The notes: generated from the sequence alone by a model not told the origin. A stretch of 64,000 nucleotides of DNA from Steroidobacteraceae bacterium (GCA_041395505.1 JAWLAG010000002.1:62001-126000), one strand, 5' to 3'. Positions 17,642 through 27,106 are shown, counted from the stretch's first letter. A program made the numbers and translations.

Positions 17642-18339
17642 ATGCGCGCGCGCGGACGGGCTGGCAGGCGGTGCGCGATGAAGTCCTGCGCCGCATCGAG
17701 ACGCGCCGCTGGCTGCCGGGCATGGCGATACCGACCGAAGCCGAACTCGCCGGCGAGCTGCACTGCGCAAGGACCACGGTCAATCGCGCATTGCGCGAGC
17801 TCGCCCGCAGCGGCGTACTGGAGCGGCGGCGCAAGGCCGGCAGCCGCGTGGCGTTGCATCCTGTGCGCCGCGCGATGCTCGACATCCCCCTGCTGCGTCA
17901 CGAGGTCGCGGCCATTGGCGCGGCCTACGGCTACCGCCTCCTCGCCCGGCAGACGCTGCCCGCCAATCGCATCATCGCGAGACAACTTGATCTCGCGCAA
18001 GGCGCTCCGCTGCTGCGCCTGCGGGCCTTGCATCTGGCAAATGGCCGCCCCTATGTCTATGAAGATCGCTGGATCGATCCGCGCGTGACGCCGGCTGCAA
18101 CTGAGGTCGATTTTGCGGGCATCAGCGCCAACGAATGGCTGATTGCGAATGCACCACTCAGTACCGGCAAGCTGGCCATCGCAGCCGTGCCGGCGCCGCC
18201 GGCGGCGGCGCGCGCACTCGGCTGCAAGCGCAGTGCGCCGCTACTCCTGCTGCGCCGCACGACCTGGCTCGGCGACCGGGCGGTCACCTGCGTCGACATG
18301 TACTACACACCCAACCACCAGTTGCAGAGCGAATTCTGA
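17635..18339 (+). CDS. hutC: GntR/HutC-family repressor of histidine utilisation
   Basis: 234 aa. An N-terminal winged helix (residues ~10-75; TEAELAGELHCARTTVNRAL is the helix-turn-helix) is followed by a UTRA ligand-binding domain (~90-230) with the LRALHLANGRPYVYEDRWI core seen in HutC. In this family urocanate is the usual inducer. Start ATG 17635 lies within the hutF end (ATGGTGA), and the stop overlaps the LysE-type gene as TGATG, so the three are one operon. It probably controls both arms through the repeat at 16245-16264. Confidence 0.92.
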   Translation: MVNARARTGWQAVRDEVLRRIETRRWLPGMAIPTEAELAGELHCARTTVNRALRELARSGVLERRRKAGSRVALHPVRRAMLDIPLLRHEVAAIGAAYGYRLLARQTLPANRIIARQLDLAQGAPLLRLRALHLANGRPYVYEDRWIDPRVTPAATEVDFAGISANEWLIANAPLSTGKLAIAAVPAPPAAARALGCKRSAPLLLLRRTTWLGDRAVTCVDMYYTPNHQLQSEF

Positions 18340-18950
18340 TGCCCACTGCCGCAGGACTTGCCACTTTCGCGCTGCTCTTCGCTGGCGCAGCCCTGGTGCC
18401 GGGACCTGGCCAGGCCGCACTGCTCGGCCAGGTCCTGCATCACGGCCGCCGGCAGGCCATCGGCTTCGGGCTCGGGATGATTGCCGGCAACCAGCTGTGG
18501 TTGTGGCTTGCGGCGGCAGGACTCGCCGCGATCGCGGCGCGACACGGGCCGCTATTCGCCGCGATCCGCTGGCTCGGAATTGCCTATCTGCTCTATCTCG
18601 CGCTCCGGCTGTGGCGCGCTACGCCCGGCCGGGCTGGCACCCAGCCACAATCGGGCGCGCTGACGCCGTGGCTCGGCGGCCTTGGCGTTGCGCTCGCGAA
18701 CCCCAAGGCGCTCGCGTTCTTCGGCGCCATCCTGCCTCAGGCCTTCGACATGAACTCACTGCACCTGCAGGGAGTCGTGACGATCGCCGTGCTCGGTCTA
18801 ACGATCGACCTTGCCGTGCAATGGCTCTACCTGGCGGGCGCCGAACGAATCGGCCGGTCGCTGCAAAAACCGCGACGGCTGACATGGCTCAACCGCGGCA
18901 CTTCGCTCTTGCTCGCCGGTGCGGCCGTTCTGCTCGCCTTGCGGCGCTGA
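18339..18950 (+). CDS. LysE/RhtB-family amino-acid exporter
   Basis: 203-aa inner-membrane protein with about six hydrophobic segments and the family motif VPGPGQAALLGQVLHHGRR near the N-terminus. A second conserved stretch, VALANPKALAFFGAILPQ, lies in the middle. Members export amino acids such as lysine, homoserine or threonine. Being last in hutF-hutC-lysE, it may relieve high histidine or glutamate, or act as another permease, but the substrate is unknown. Start ATG 18339 overlaps the hutC stop. Confidence 0.85.
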   Translation: MPTAAGLATFALLFAGAALVPGPGQAALLGQVLHHGRRQAIGFGLGMIAGNQLWLWLAAAGLAAIAARHGPLFAAIRWLGIAYLLYLALRLWRATPGRAGTQPQSGALTPWLGGLGVALANPKALAFFGAILPQAFDMNSLHLQGVVTIAVLGLTIDLAVQWLYLAGAERIGRSLQKPRRLTWLNRGTSLLLAGAAVLLALRR

Positions 18951-18964
18951 GCGGCCTTGCGCGC

Positions 18965-19984
18965 TCACGGCAATACGGCAAGACCCTCGGCGGTATCCTC
19001 ATCCGGGTCGGAGCGCCTTTCGGCGCCGCGCATCAGCCGGTCACGCACCGACTGCCATTGCGCGTCTTCGGGCACGGCTTGCACCAGAATGAGTTCGCAA
19101 CCGGCCGTGTCAAGGGCGCGGAGATTCGCATACAGATCGTGTGCATAGACATCGAGTCGACGCCCGGCGTTCACCCAGGTCACCGACGGATAGGTTCGTA
19201 ACGGCAGGCGTTGCGCCAGCACGGCAACGCGCCTGCCACCGTCGGATCGTTCGCGCGCTTCGACATCGATGTCATCGGCCGGCACGATGACCATCGGTGT
19301 CATCGGCGCGTAGTGGCGCCGATCGCTACCCGGGACACGCGGCGCATCGAGTGACGGCCCGATGGCAACCGGGCCGATGACCTCCTCGAGCTGCGCGACG
19401 CTGATCCAACCCGGACGCAGCAGCCGGGCGCCGTGCGCATCGAAGGCAACGATGGTCGATTCGATACCGATCTGGCATTCGCCGCCATCGAGGATGACCG
19501 GAACTTCCGTGCCGAACTCCTCGCGAACGTGCTCGGCACGCGTCGGCGACAAGCGGCCGTATCGATTGGCCGACGGCGCGGCGATGCCCCCGCCAAAGGC
19601 GGTGAGCAACTGCTGCGCCATGGGATGGGCGGGGACGCGCAGTGCAATGGTCTGCTGGCCGCCGGTGACCACGGTGTTGACGTTTTCGTGCTTCTCGAGA
19701 ATGAGCGTGAGCGGACCGGGCCAGAACGCTTCGGCCAGCTTCTGCGCCGCACGTGGCACGCTCGCAGCCCAACGGTGCATGAAACGCTCATTGTCGAGAT
19801 GGACGATGACCGGATGTTCGGCCGGTCGCCCCTTGACGCGAAAGAGCTTGCGCACCGCCGCCGGATTCTGGGCGTTGGCGCCAAGTCCGTAGACGGTCTC
19901 CGTGGGGAAAGCGACCAGCTCGCCATCGCGCAATGCTGCGACTGCGGCGTCGATCTCCTGCTGCGTGGCACGAACCCGGACCAT
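18965..19984 (-). CDS. L-threonylcarbamoyladenylate synthase (Sua5 type)
   Basis: Makes threonylcarbamoyl-AMP for the t6A37 modification of ANN-decoding tRNAs. At 339 aa it is of the long Sua5 type, with an N-terminal YrdC domain (~1-205) and a C-terminal Sua5 domain, unlike the ~190-aa TsaC of enterics. Visible motifs are FPTETVYGLGANA, KGRPAEHP, WPGPLTLIL and APSANRYGRLSPT. The linker HYAPMTP is the conserved Sua5 hinge that closes over the active site. It is last in the long minus-strand unit, 68 bases behind the protease. Confidence 0.95.
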   Translation of the reverse strand: MVRVRATQQEIDAAVAALRDGELVAFPTETVYGLGANAQNPAAVRKLFRVKGRPAEHPVIVHLDNERFMHRWAASVPRAAQKLAEAFWPGPLTLILEKHENVNTVVTGGQQTIALRVPAHPMAQQLLTAFGGGIAAPSANRYGRLSPTRAEHVREEFGTEVPVILDGGECQIGIESTIVAFDAHGARLLRPGWISVAQLEEVIGPVAIGPSLDAPRVPGSDRRHYAPMTPMVIVPADDIDVEARERSDGGRRVAVLAQRLPLRTYPSVTWVNAGRRLDVYAHDLYANLRALDTAGCELILVQAVPEDAQWQSVRDRLMRGAERRSDPDEDTAEGLAVLP

Positions 19985-20052
19985 GCGCGAATTCTAGGTC
20001 AATCGCCTCCCATGCGCGTTGCAAGATTCGTGATCTGCAACACGGAAAGGCT

Positions 20053-22899
20053 CTATTCGACGTCTTGCCGTTGCCAGCCGCTCTTTGTACGCGTCAACAG
20101 GTAGGCCGGCCAGTAGTGCTCGTCGAGCTTCAGCGTGATCACTTCCGCGGCGTTGTTCCAGGTGATGGTTTTCAGGCGCACGCTGCTGCGATCGGCCCGG
20201 CCGCGCAACAGCTTGATGAAGGAATCGAGATCCGGGGTCGGCACGCCGTCGAGTTCGGTGATGCGCCGCCCCGGATACAGTCCATAGCGCGAGGCCGGCG
20301 ATCCATACGAGAAGTAGGCAACGTAGACACCCTCGGCCGCCGTGCCGCGCTGCGCGATCATGGCCCGGTGCGGCGCATGCAGCGTTGCACCGGCCCACAG
20401 CAGGACCTTGTCGAAATCATCACCGGTCAGTGCGACCGTAGGCACTTCGAGCGTAAGCTCGGCCCCGTCGCGCCAGACCGTGACCTTGACCCTCGGCCGG
20501 TCGGCAACCGCCGTCTCGACGCCGCGGTAGCTGCTGATCACCTTGTCATCGATAGACAGCAGCAGGTCGCCCTGCTGCAGGAGCTGCTGCGCCGGTGAGC
20601 TGCCGACCAGGCGTGTGATGATCAGCACGCGCCGCTGTGCCTCGGCGCCATTCGAGAGGCGCGCCAACCACTCGTCGCTAAGGCCAAATCGACGCGCCGC
20701 GGCGAGCGCAATGGCGCTGAATTCGGCTTCGAGAGAATTGATCGTACCGCCATCCTCGACGCGTGAGAGCATGTCTGCGACCAGTTCGATGGCTACGCCG
20801 CGATTCTGCTGCTGCATGTCGCGGCCGTCCTCATATGCGAAACTCGACCACAGGCCCGCGACCGCACCGCCGCGATCGACAATGACGCCGTCGAATTCCT
20901 GCGGCGCGTTCAGGAGCTGGATGACCTCGAGGTTGCTGTCGCGAAACTGCATGGTGCGCGACAACGGCAGGTCGAGTGATTCGATGTCGGCCACGGTGGT
21001 CGCGCGCTGCTTGATCTCGCCGTCGCGACTCAATCCGACCACGTTGACCGCATCACCGATCCGAAGCGGCCGCGTGGCAAGGCGCGCCGAACGCACCGGC
21101 GTCGATCCGATGAGCGCCGGATCGTATTGCAGCACCGCCAGATTGTGCAGCGGATGGACGAATACAACGCGCGCGGGTATTTCGAGCGAGCCTGCGAACG
21201 TGAGTCTCGCATCGCCGAGCGAGACCGGCACGGTATTGCGATCGACCACGACGAGGCCACGCGCAGCATCTGCGATCACCCCCGTGCCGTAGTAGTTCTT
21301 CTCGGTGATGCCGGCGATGGAATACGGCATGTCGAAGGTGACTCCGACCAGGGACGGGGCGATGCGCGTGAGCTTGGCGTCGGTGTATTTCGGGAAAGTG
21401 GTGCTGCCGCCGCTCGCAACCCCTGCCTTGTCCGCAGGTGCCGCCAGATCCGTGCAAGGCCACAGTCCTGTCGCATCGTCGCGGTGGCAACGCCGGGTCG
21501 CAAACCATCGCCAATCCATCCGCAATGATGCGACCTGGATGCTCGCCGGATCGTCGATGGTCGAATAGCGCACCAGTGCACGCTCGCCCTGTCCGAGCTT
21601 GGACACGGCTTCGACAAAGGCGTCCAGCCCGGGTACCTGGGTCCCATCGAGAGCACGAATGACGGCACCGCGCGGCACGCCGGCCGCGCCAAAGATATAG
21701 CCCGGATTGGCCACGTAGACGCCCGCGACCGGCAGGTTGAAATGGCGCGCCTGCTGATACGACAGGGTGTGTACGATGCCATCGCCGACTTCGAGGTATT
21801 CGTCCGGCGTGATTCCGTGCAGATCCGACACCGTGATTGCGGCATCGACGACCCGGCCGCCGCGCTCGATGAGCACCTGTACGGGCTTGCCGACGCTGCC
21901 ATCGAGGATGTCCGCGAGCGGTTCGAATTGCGTGATGTAACGCTCGTTGACCTTGATCAGCACGTCGCCGGGCTGCAGCACCTTCTCGGCAGGCGAACCG
22001 GGCTGCACTTCCGCGACCACCAGCATGCCGGTCACGGCCGGGAAGGCATTGCGCACCGCGGCCTCGGTCCTGCCATCGAGTCCCAGCCGCTTCAATTCGT
22101 CATAGGGCGTGTAGGCGAAGCGTGCTTGCAGGGTACCCCGCGGCACCGGCTCGCCAGCCTGGATCAGTTCGAGCGCCCTTTTCACCCGATCGAGCGGCAG
22201 GTAGAAGCTCGAGGCCGCGCCGGTCGCACCACCGGCGTTCAATGCAATGACACGACCCTGTATGTCGACGACCGGCGACCCGGAGGAGCCGCCCGAGGTG
22301 CCGGATGCCGCCTGCAGGTAGAAGGTGTTGAAGTCGTTGTACTTGCCGATGCCATAGTCCGGCGCGTCGCGATCGAGCCGGGCGAGTGTGCCTGCGAGTA
22401 TCGACAATTGCTCGCCGGCGTTGTTGCCGATCACCCTGATCTCACGGCCGATGCGCGCCCCTTCCGGGTACAACGGCAAGGACTCGGGATGGATGAAACG
22501 AAGTTTCGCCGGATCGTAGCGGTAGATGCCGAAGTCATGCACGGGGTCGCGGTACACGGCGCGCAGCTGCACTTCCTCGCGGTTGAGGAAAATCGCCTCC
22601 GCCGTGACCGGGCCGGGTGTAACCACGTGCCGATTGGTGAGAATCAGGCCGCGCGCCGCGTCGACGACGAACCCGGTCGCCTGGGCAGAACTGTTCCACT
22701 CGGTGTCGAAGGCGCGGGTCTGATCGACTTTGATCGACACGACACTTTGTGCGATTCGCGTCAGGGTACGCGCCCAGCCGGCGCTCTCCTGGGCGACAGC
22801 CTCCTGCAGAACCTGCCCAGGGACTTCGGCCGGCGCTTCGGCGGCGAGGGCTCCCGTGCAAATGAGCAGACAGAGACAAAAAGACAGTAGCTGTCGCAT
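20053..22899 (-). CDS. double HtrA-type protease (Deg7/Nma111-like) with PDZ domains
   Basis: 948 aa. Residues 1-20 are a signal peptide (cleavage near ALAAEA), so it acts in the periplasm. The first trypsin-like domain keeps the triad: H91 in LTNRHVV, D122 in VHDFGIYRYD, S206 in GGSSGSPV. PDZ segments follow. A second protease-like domain (~500-700) begins GTGVIADAARGLVVVDRNTV, where the histidine position is not His; the Asp position is N in HPLHNLAVL and the serine loop is lost. It is followed by further PDZ-like segments. This intact-plus-degenerate layout is that of eukaryotic Nma111 and plant Deg7. It lies in the glycine-cleavage unit, 14 bases after the kinase. Confidence 0.88.
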   Translation of the reverse strand: MRQLLSFCLCLLICTGALAAEAPAEVPGQVLQEAVAQESAGWARTLTRIAQSVVSIKVDQTRAFDTEWNSSAQATGFVVDAARGLILTNRHVVTPGPVTAEAIFLNREEVQLRAVYRDPVHDFGIYRYDPAKLRFIHPESLPLYPEGARIGREIRVIGNNAGEQLSILAGTLARLDRDAPDYGIGKYNDFNTFYLQAASGTSGGSSGSPVVDIQGRVIALNAGGATGAASSFYLPLDRVKRALELIQAGEPVPRGTLQARFAYTPYDELKRLGLDGRTEAAVRNAFPAVTGMLVVAEVQPGSPAEKVLQPGDVLIKVNERYITQFEPLADILDGSVGKPVQVLIERGGRVVDAAITVSDLHGITPDEYLEVGDGIVHTLSYQQARHFNLPVAGVYVANPGYIFGAAGVPRGAVIRALDGTQVPGLDAFVEAVSKLGQGERALVRYSTIDDPASIQVASLRMDWRWFATRRCHRDDATGLWPCTDLAAPADKAGVASGGSTTFPKYTDAKLTRIAPSLVGVTFDMPYSIAGITEKNYYGTGVIADAARGLVVVDRNTVPVSLGDARLTFAGSLEIPARVVFVHPLHNLAVLQYDPALIGSTPVRSARLATRPLRIGDAVNVVGLSRDGEIKQRATTVADIESLDLPLSRTMQFRDSNLEVIQLLNAPQEFDGVIVDRGGAVAGLWSSFAYEDGRDMQQQNRGVAIELVADMLSRVEDGGTINSLEAEFSAIALAAARRFGLSDEWLARLSNGAEAQRRVLIITRLVGSSPAQQLLQQGDLLLSIDDKVISSYRGVETAVADRPRVKVTVWRDGAELTLEVPTVALTGDDFDKVLLWAGATLHAPHRAMIAQRGTAAEGVYVAYFSYGSPASRYGLYPGRRITELDGVPTPDLDSFIKLLRGRADRSSVRLKTITWNNAAEVITLKLDEHYWPAYLLTRTKSGWQRQDVE

Positions 22900-22913
22900 G
22901 AATGAAATCCCAG

Positions 22914-23852
22914 TCAGATGTTGAGTGCCGCGCCGAATTCGCCAAGGTAGCGGGAGCGCAATTCGCCCTGCGTGAAGCGATGATTCTGCGTGCCGTGATG
23001 TTCGATCTTCAGCGCGCCCAAGAGCGAGGCCAGTCGGCCTGTCTGCGGCCAGTCAAGACCACGTTGCAGGCCATACAGGAGACCAGCACGATAGGCATCA
23101 CCGCAGCCGGTCGGGTCACGCACTTCGGCCGGTCGCGCTGGCGGAATCTGCAACTGCTGGCCCGCATGGTGGATGCACGATCCGGAGGCGCCGCGAGTCA
23201 CGATCAGAGCCTCGACGCTTTGCGCCAGCTCATCGATGCCAAGGCCACAGCGCTCTGCCAGCAGGCTCGCTTCATAGTCATTCACCGCGACCCAGCGCGC
23301 CATGCTCACGAACCTGCGCAACTCATCGCCTGAGAACATCGGCAACCCCTGGCCGGGATCGAACAGGAAGGGAATGCCCTGGGCGTCGAATTGCGCGGCA
23401 TGTTGCAACATGCCCTCGCGGCTCTCCGGCGCCACCACCCCGATTTCGATGCCGGCGCCGGATGGCACCTCGTTTCGATGTGCATGATTCATGGCGCCGG
23501 GGTGAAAGGCCGTGATCTGGTTATCGTCGAGGTCCGTGGTGATGAAGGCCTGCGCGGTGTATTCGTTGTCGATACGCAGTATGTGCTGCCGCGAAACACC
23601 GCAGTCGCGCAACCATGCCTCGTAGGGCGCGAAATCACTGCCCACGGTGGCCATGATCCTGCCATCACCGCCCAGGAGCTTGAGGTTATAGGCAATGTTG
23701 CCTGCGCAGCCGCCGAAATTGCGGCGCATGCCCGGCACCAGGAAGGACACATTCAGCATGTGAATTCGGTCGGCCAGGATATGGTCGCGAAACCTGCCGT
23801 CGAACACCATGACGGTATCGTAGGCCATGGATCCGCAGATGAGTGCGGTCAT
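22914..23852 (-). CDS. PfkB/ribokinase-family carbohydrate or nucleoside kinase
   Basis: 312 aa. It has the N-terminal GG-containing motif RRNFGGCAGNIAYNL (substrate binding) and the C-terminal PfkB signature DPTGCGDAYRAGLLYGL, with the catalytic aspartate and anion hole. The overall pattern is closest to adenosine-kinase/ribokinase-like proteins annotated only as 'carbohydrate kinase'. The substrate is unknown. It is read 13 bases after dgkA and 14 bases before the protease. ATG 23852 is clear. Confidence 0.9.
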   Translation of the reverse strand: MTALICGSMAYDTVMVFDGRFRDHILADRIHMLNVSFLVPGMRRNFGGCAGNIAYNLKLLGGDGRIMATVGSDFAPYEAWLRDCGVSRQHILRIDNEYTAQAFITTDLDDNQITAFHPGAMNHAHRNEVPSGAGIEIGVVAPESREGMLQHAAQFDAQGIPFLFDPGQGLPMFSGDELRRFVSMARWVAVNDYEASLLAERCGLGIDELAQSVEALIVTRGASGSCIHHAGQQLQIPPARPAEVRDPTGCGDAYRAGLLYGLQRGLDWPQTGRLASLLGALKIEHHGTQNHRFTQGELRSRYLGEFGAALNI

Positions 23853-23865
23853 CGGTCGATCCTCA

Positions 23866-24246
23866 TCAGAATAGCGCCCAGCGCGTGCCCAGTATCAGCA
23901 GCCAGCTGAGCGCAAGCAGCAGCAGGCTGAAAAAGACTGCCGCGGACCCGAGATCCTTGGCGCGACCCGACAGCTCGTGCACCTCGATGCCGACGCGGTC
24001 GATGGCCGCTTCGATGGCACTATTGACCAGCTCGATGATCAACACCAGCAACATCGGCGCCGTCAACGCCAGCTTCTCGAGCGGCGAGTTCCCGAACCAG
24101 AGTCCTGCCGGTAGGACCACGAGCGCGAGCAGCAGTTCAGAGCGGAACGAAGCTTCGTAGCGTATCGCCGCGGCGAGGCCTTTGGCGCTCGCCCGCATCG
24201 CCTTGAAGATGCGCATCGCGCCGCGAGGTTTTTCCCAACCTGTCAC
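23866..24246 (-). CDS. dgkA: diacylglycerol kinase
   Basis: Small inner-membrane kinase that recycles diacylglycerol to phosphatidate. With the GTG at 24246 it is 126 aa, close to the 122 of E. coli. It has three hydrophobic helices and the signature ELVNSAIEAAIDRVG, followed by the conserved AKDLGSAAV. The start GTG overlaps the gcvPB stop (GTGA), so I prefer it to the internal ATG (11 codons later). The longer open frame upstream overlaps gcvPB and is not real. Confidence 0.94.
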   Translation of the reverse strand: MTGWEKPRGAMRIFKAMRASAKGLAAAIRYEASFRSELLLALVVLPAGLWFGNSPLEKLALTAPMLLVLIIELVNSAIEAAIDRVGIEVHELSGRAKDLGSAAVFFSLLLLALSWLLILGTRWALF

Positions 24247-25712
24247 GCGGATTTGGGCTTCCAGGTCAGGTCGAGCTGCTTGGCCGCGCGTACATCGTCG
24301 AGGCGGCGCACCGGCATGGTCTGTGGCGCGTCGTTGACGAGCCTGGCGTTCGACTGCGATTCGGCGCGAATCGCCGCCATCGCCGCGATGAAGGCATCGA
24401 GAGTCTGCTTGCTCTCGGTCTCGGTCGGCTCGATCAACAGGCACTCCGGGACCAGCAACGGAAAATAGGTGGTCGGCGCATGAAAGCCATAATCGAGCAG
24501 GCGCTTGGCAAAGTCCATCGCCGTGACGCCCTGCTCGCGGGCACTGCGCTTCAGGCTGATGATGAACTCATGACTCGCGCGGCGCTGCGGATAAGCCGCC
24601 TCGAAACCCTCGTCGATGAGCCGCCGCAGCAGGTAATTCGCATTGAGTGTCGCGTAGTCCCCGACCCTGGCCATACCCTCGCGACCGAGCATGCGCATGT
24701 ACACATAGGCGCGCAGCAGTACGCCCGCATTGCCCATGAACGCCGACAGACGACCGATGGATTGCGGCAGATCGTGCTCATCGAGCCAGCGAAAGGTCGC
24801 GCCGTCGCGCCCCACGACCGGCAATGGCATATACGGCAGCAGCCGCTGGCTGACGCCCACTGCGCCGGCACCCGGACCACCGCCACCGTGGGGCGTGGAG
24901 AAGGTCTTGTGCAGGTTCATGTGTATGACGTCGAAACCCATGTCGCCTGGACGCACCTTGCCGAGGATCGCATTGAGATTGGCGCCGTCGTAGTAGAGCA
25001 GACCGCCGCTGGCATGCACGAGGCCGGCGACTTCGGCGATGCCGCGTTCGAACACGCCGAGCGTCGAGGGATTGGTGAGCATGATGCCTGCCGTGCGTTC
25101 GCAAAGTGCGCCGCGCAGGGCATCGATGTCCACGTCACCATCGGACATGACAGGAATTTCCCGCACAACGCAGCCGCACATCGTTGCGGTCGCCGGATTC
25201 GTACCGTGCGCGGCGGCAGGCACGATGATTTCGTTGCGTGCGAGGTCGCCGCGCGCGCGATGGTAGGCGCGAATCATTGCCACGCCGGCGAACTCGCCAT
25301 GCGCGCCCGCCATCGGACTCAGTGCGACGCCATGCATGCCGGTGACGGCTTTCAGCATCTCCTGCAATTCGTACATGCACTCGAGAAAGCCCTGGCTGAC
25401 CTCGGCGGGTGCAAGTGGATGTCGCCCGAGGAATTCCGGCAGCATGGCAAACTGGTTGCAGGCCCGCGGGTTGTATTTCATGGTGCACGAGCCGAGCGGA
25501 TAGAAGTGCGTGTCGATGGAAAAATTCAGCTGCGACAGGCGGGTGAAATGACGCACCACATCGAGCTCGCTCACCTGCGGCAACATGGGTGGCTCGCGAC
25601 GCAGCGCGTCGGCGGGCAGGTCATCGGGGAGCGTCGCCGGCTCGGCCCATTGCGCATGGGCGCTGCGCCCGTCCTGAGAGTAATCGAATATGCAGGGTTC
25701 GCTGGTATGCAT
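24243..25712 (-). CDS. gcvPB: glycine dehydrogenase (decarboxylating) subunit 2
   Basis: C-terminal half of the split P-protein of the glycine cleavage system, which decarboxylates glycine on PLP and passes aminomethyl to lipoyl-GcvH. It is 489 aa. The PLP lysine is in NLHKTFSTPHGGG (~270), preceded by ILTNPSTLGVFE and YYDGANLNAI. It requires the subunit encoded 20 bases upstream. The gene ends in an overlap with dgkA. A split GcvP is standard in Gram-positives and Thermus but less common in Gammaproteobacteria. Confidence 0.96.
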   Translation of the reverse strand: MHTSEPCIFDYSQDGRSAHAQWAEPATLPDDLPADALRREPPMLPQVSELDVVRHFTRLSQLNFSIDTHFYPLGSCTMKYNPRACNQFAMLPEFLGRHPLAPAEVSQGFLECMYELQEMLKAVTGMHGVALSPMAGAHGEFAGVAMIRAYHRARGDLARNEIIVPAAAHGTNPATATMCGCVVREIPVMSDGDVDIDALRGALCERTAGIMLTNPSTLGVFERGIAEVAGLVHASGGLLYYDGANLNAILGKVRPGDMGFDVIHMNLHKTFSTPHGGGGPGAGAVGVSQRLLPYMPLPVVGRDGATFRWLDEHDLPQSIGRLSAFMGNAGVLLRAYVYMRMLGREGMARVGDYATLNANYLLRRLIDEGFEAAYPQRRASHEFIISLKRSAREQGVTAMDFAKRLLDYGFHAPTTYFPLLVPECLLIEPTETESKQTLDAFIAAMAAIRAESQSNARLVNDAPQTMPVRRLDDVRAAKQLDLTWKPKSA

Positions 25713-25732
25713 CTCGGTTCCGCGCCTCGGAT

Positions 25733-27106
25733 TCAGGCCGCACGCTCGGCGGCCAACGCACTACGCAGGGCCTCGGCATAGCGTTCGATGTCGGCCGTGG
25801 TCTTGGTCTCGGTCGCAGCCAGCAGCAGCGCCGGGCCCAGGTCCGGATACGAGCGCAACAGGTCGATGCCACCGAGTATGCCCTGGCGCGCGAGCCGCGC
25901 GAGTATCGGCGCCACGGGTTGCGGCAGGCGCAGCACGGCCTCATGGAAGCGCGGCCCGGTGAATGCGAGCTCGACGCCCGGGATCTTCGTAAGCGCCGCA
26001 CACAGCTCGCGCAGCCTTTGCATAGACTGGCGCGCGACGCTGGCGAGTCCCAGCGGCCCCAGGAGCGACATGTAGATCGTGGCCGCGGTCATCAACAGGC
26101 CCTGGTTGGTGCAGATGTTGGACGTCGCCTTGCCGCGGCGAATATGTTGCTCACGTGCCTGCAGCGTCAGCGCATAGCCGGTGCGGCCGTCGAGATCGAC
26201 GGTGCGGCCGACGATCCGTCCCGGCATCTGCCGCACGTACTCCATGCGCGTCGTCATGAAACCAAAATAGGGGCCACCGCTCGAGAGCGGCACGCCGAGT
26301 GGCTGGCCCTCGCCCACGACAATATCGGCGCCGCGTGCGCCCCATTGCCCCGGTGGCTTCAATACCGCCATCGCCGTAGGATTGACCACAGCGATTACCA
26401 TCAGGCCGGCCTCATGCGCGAGATCGGTCAGCGTATCGACATCCTCGAGCATGCCGAAGAAATTCGGCTGCTGGATGATCAGTGCGCAGGCGCCCTCGCC
26501 GATCGCTGCTGCAACCGTTGCGCGATCGAGGCGCCCGGTCGCGGCCTGGTAAGCGAGGGAGAGAAACTGCAGCCCTTGCTGGCCGGCGCTCGCGAAGGCG
26601 ACATCGCGATAATGAGGATGCAGCGCCGCCGAGTGCAGGAATCGACGGCTGCGATCACGACGGTGCGCCCGCACCGCCATGAGCGCCGCTTCCGCCAAAG
26701 CCGAGGCGCCGTCATAGAGCGTGGCGTTGGACACCTCCATGCCGGTCAGGCTCGCCATCATGGTCTGGTATTCATAGATGGTCTGCAGCGTGCCCTGGCT
26801 CGCTTCCGCCTGGTATGGCGTGTAGGCGCTGTAGAACTCGCCGCGGGTCGCAATCGCCCAGACGGCCGCCGGGATGTGATGTTCGTAGGCGCCGGCGCCG
26901 ATGAAATTGAGCGGCGCACCGTCCATTGCGGCGCGCTCGCGCATCAGGCGGCCGACCGCGAATTCGTTCAGACCCGCGGGAACGGCTTGCAATGACTTGA
27001 TGCGCAGCGCGGGCGGAATTTCATCGAACAGGTCATCGATGCTGCGCGCGCCGACGGCGGCCAGCATCTGCTCGAGATCGGCCGGTGTGTGCGGAATGAA
27101 CGGCAT
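25733..27106 (-). CDS. gcvPA: glycine dehydrogenase (decarboxylating) subunit 1
   Basis: N-terminal half of the split P-protein, 457 aa. It opens with the typical MPFIPHTPADLEQML and includes FIGAGAYEHHIPAAV, the TPYQAEASQGTLQ segment and the glycine-rich GEGQPLGVPLSSGGPYFG. It forms an alpha2-beta2 tetramer with GcvPB. The frame is open to 27472 but ATG 27106 matches the family. It begins 14 bases after gcvH. It is controlled with the whole unit by the glycine riboswitch upstream of gcvT. Confidence 0.96.
   Translation of the reverse strand: MPFIPHTPADLEQMLAAVGARSIDDLFDEIPPALRIKSLQAVPAGLNEFAVGRLMRERAAMDGAPLNFIGAGAYEHHIPAAVWAIATRGEFYSAYTPYQAEASQGTLQTIYEYQTMMASLTGMEVSNATLYDGASALAEAALMAVRAHRRDRSRRFLHSAALHPHYRDVAFASAGQQGLQFLSLAYQAATGRLDRATVAAAIGEGACALIIQQPNFFGMLEDVDTLTDLAHEAGLMVIAVVNPTAMAVLKPPGQWGARGADIVVGEGQPLGVPLSSGGPYFGFMTTRMEYVRQMPGRIVGRTVDLDGRTGYALTLQAREQHIRRGKATSNICTNQGLLMTAATIYMSLLGPLGLASVARQSMQRLRELCAALTKIPGVELAFTGPRFHEAVLRLPQPVAPILARLARQGILGGIDLLRSYPDLGPALLLAATETKTTADIERYAEALRSALAAERAA

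Noticed and set aside
21742..22890. 382-aa plus-strand open frame
   Set aside because: It lies wholly antisense to the double protease, whose motifs are clear. Long shadow frames are common in GC-rich DNA.
25589..26995. 468-aa plus-strand open frame
   Set aside because: Antisense to gcvPA; no domain seen.
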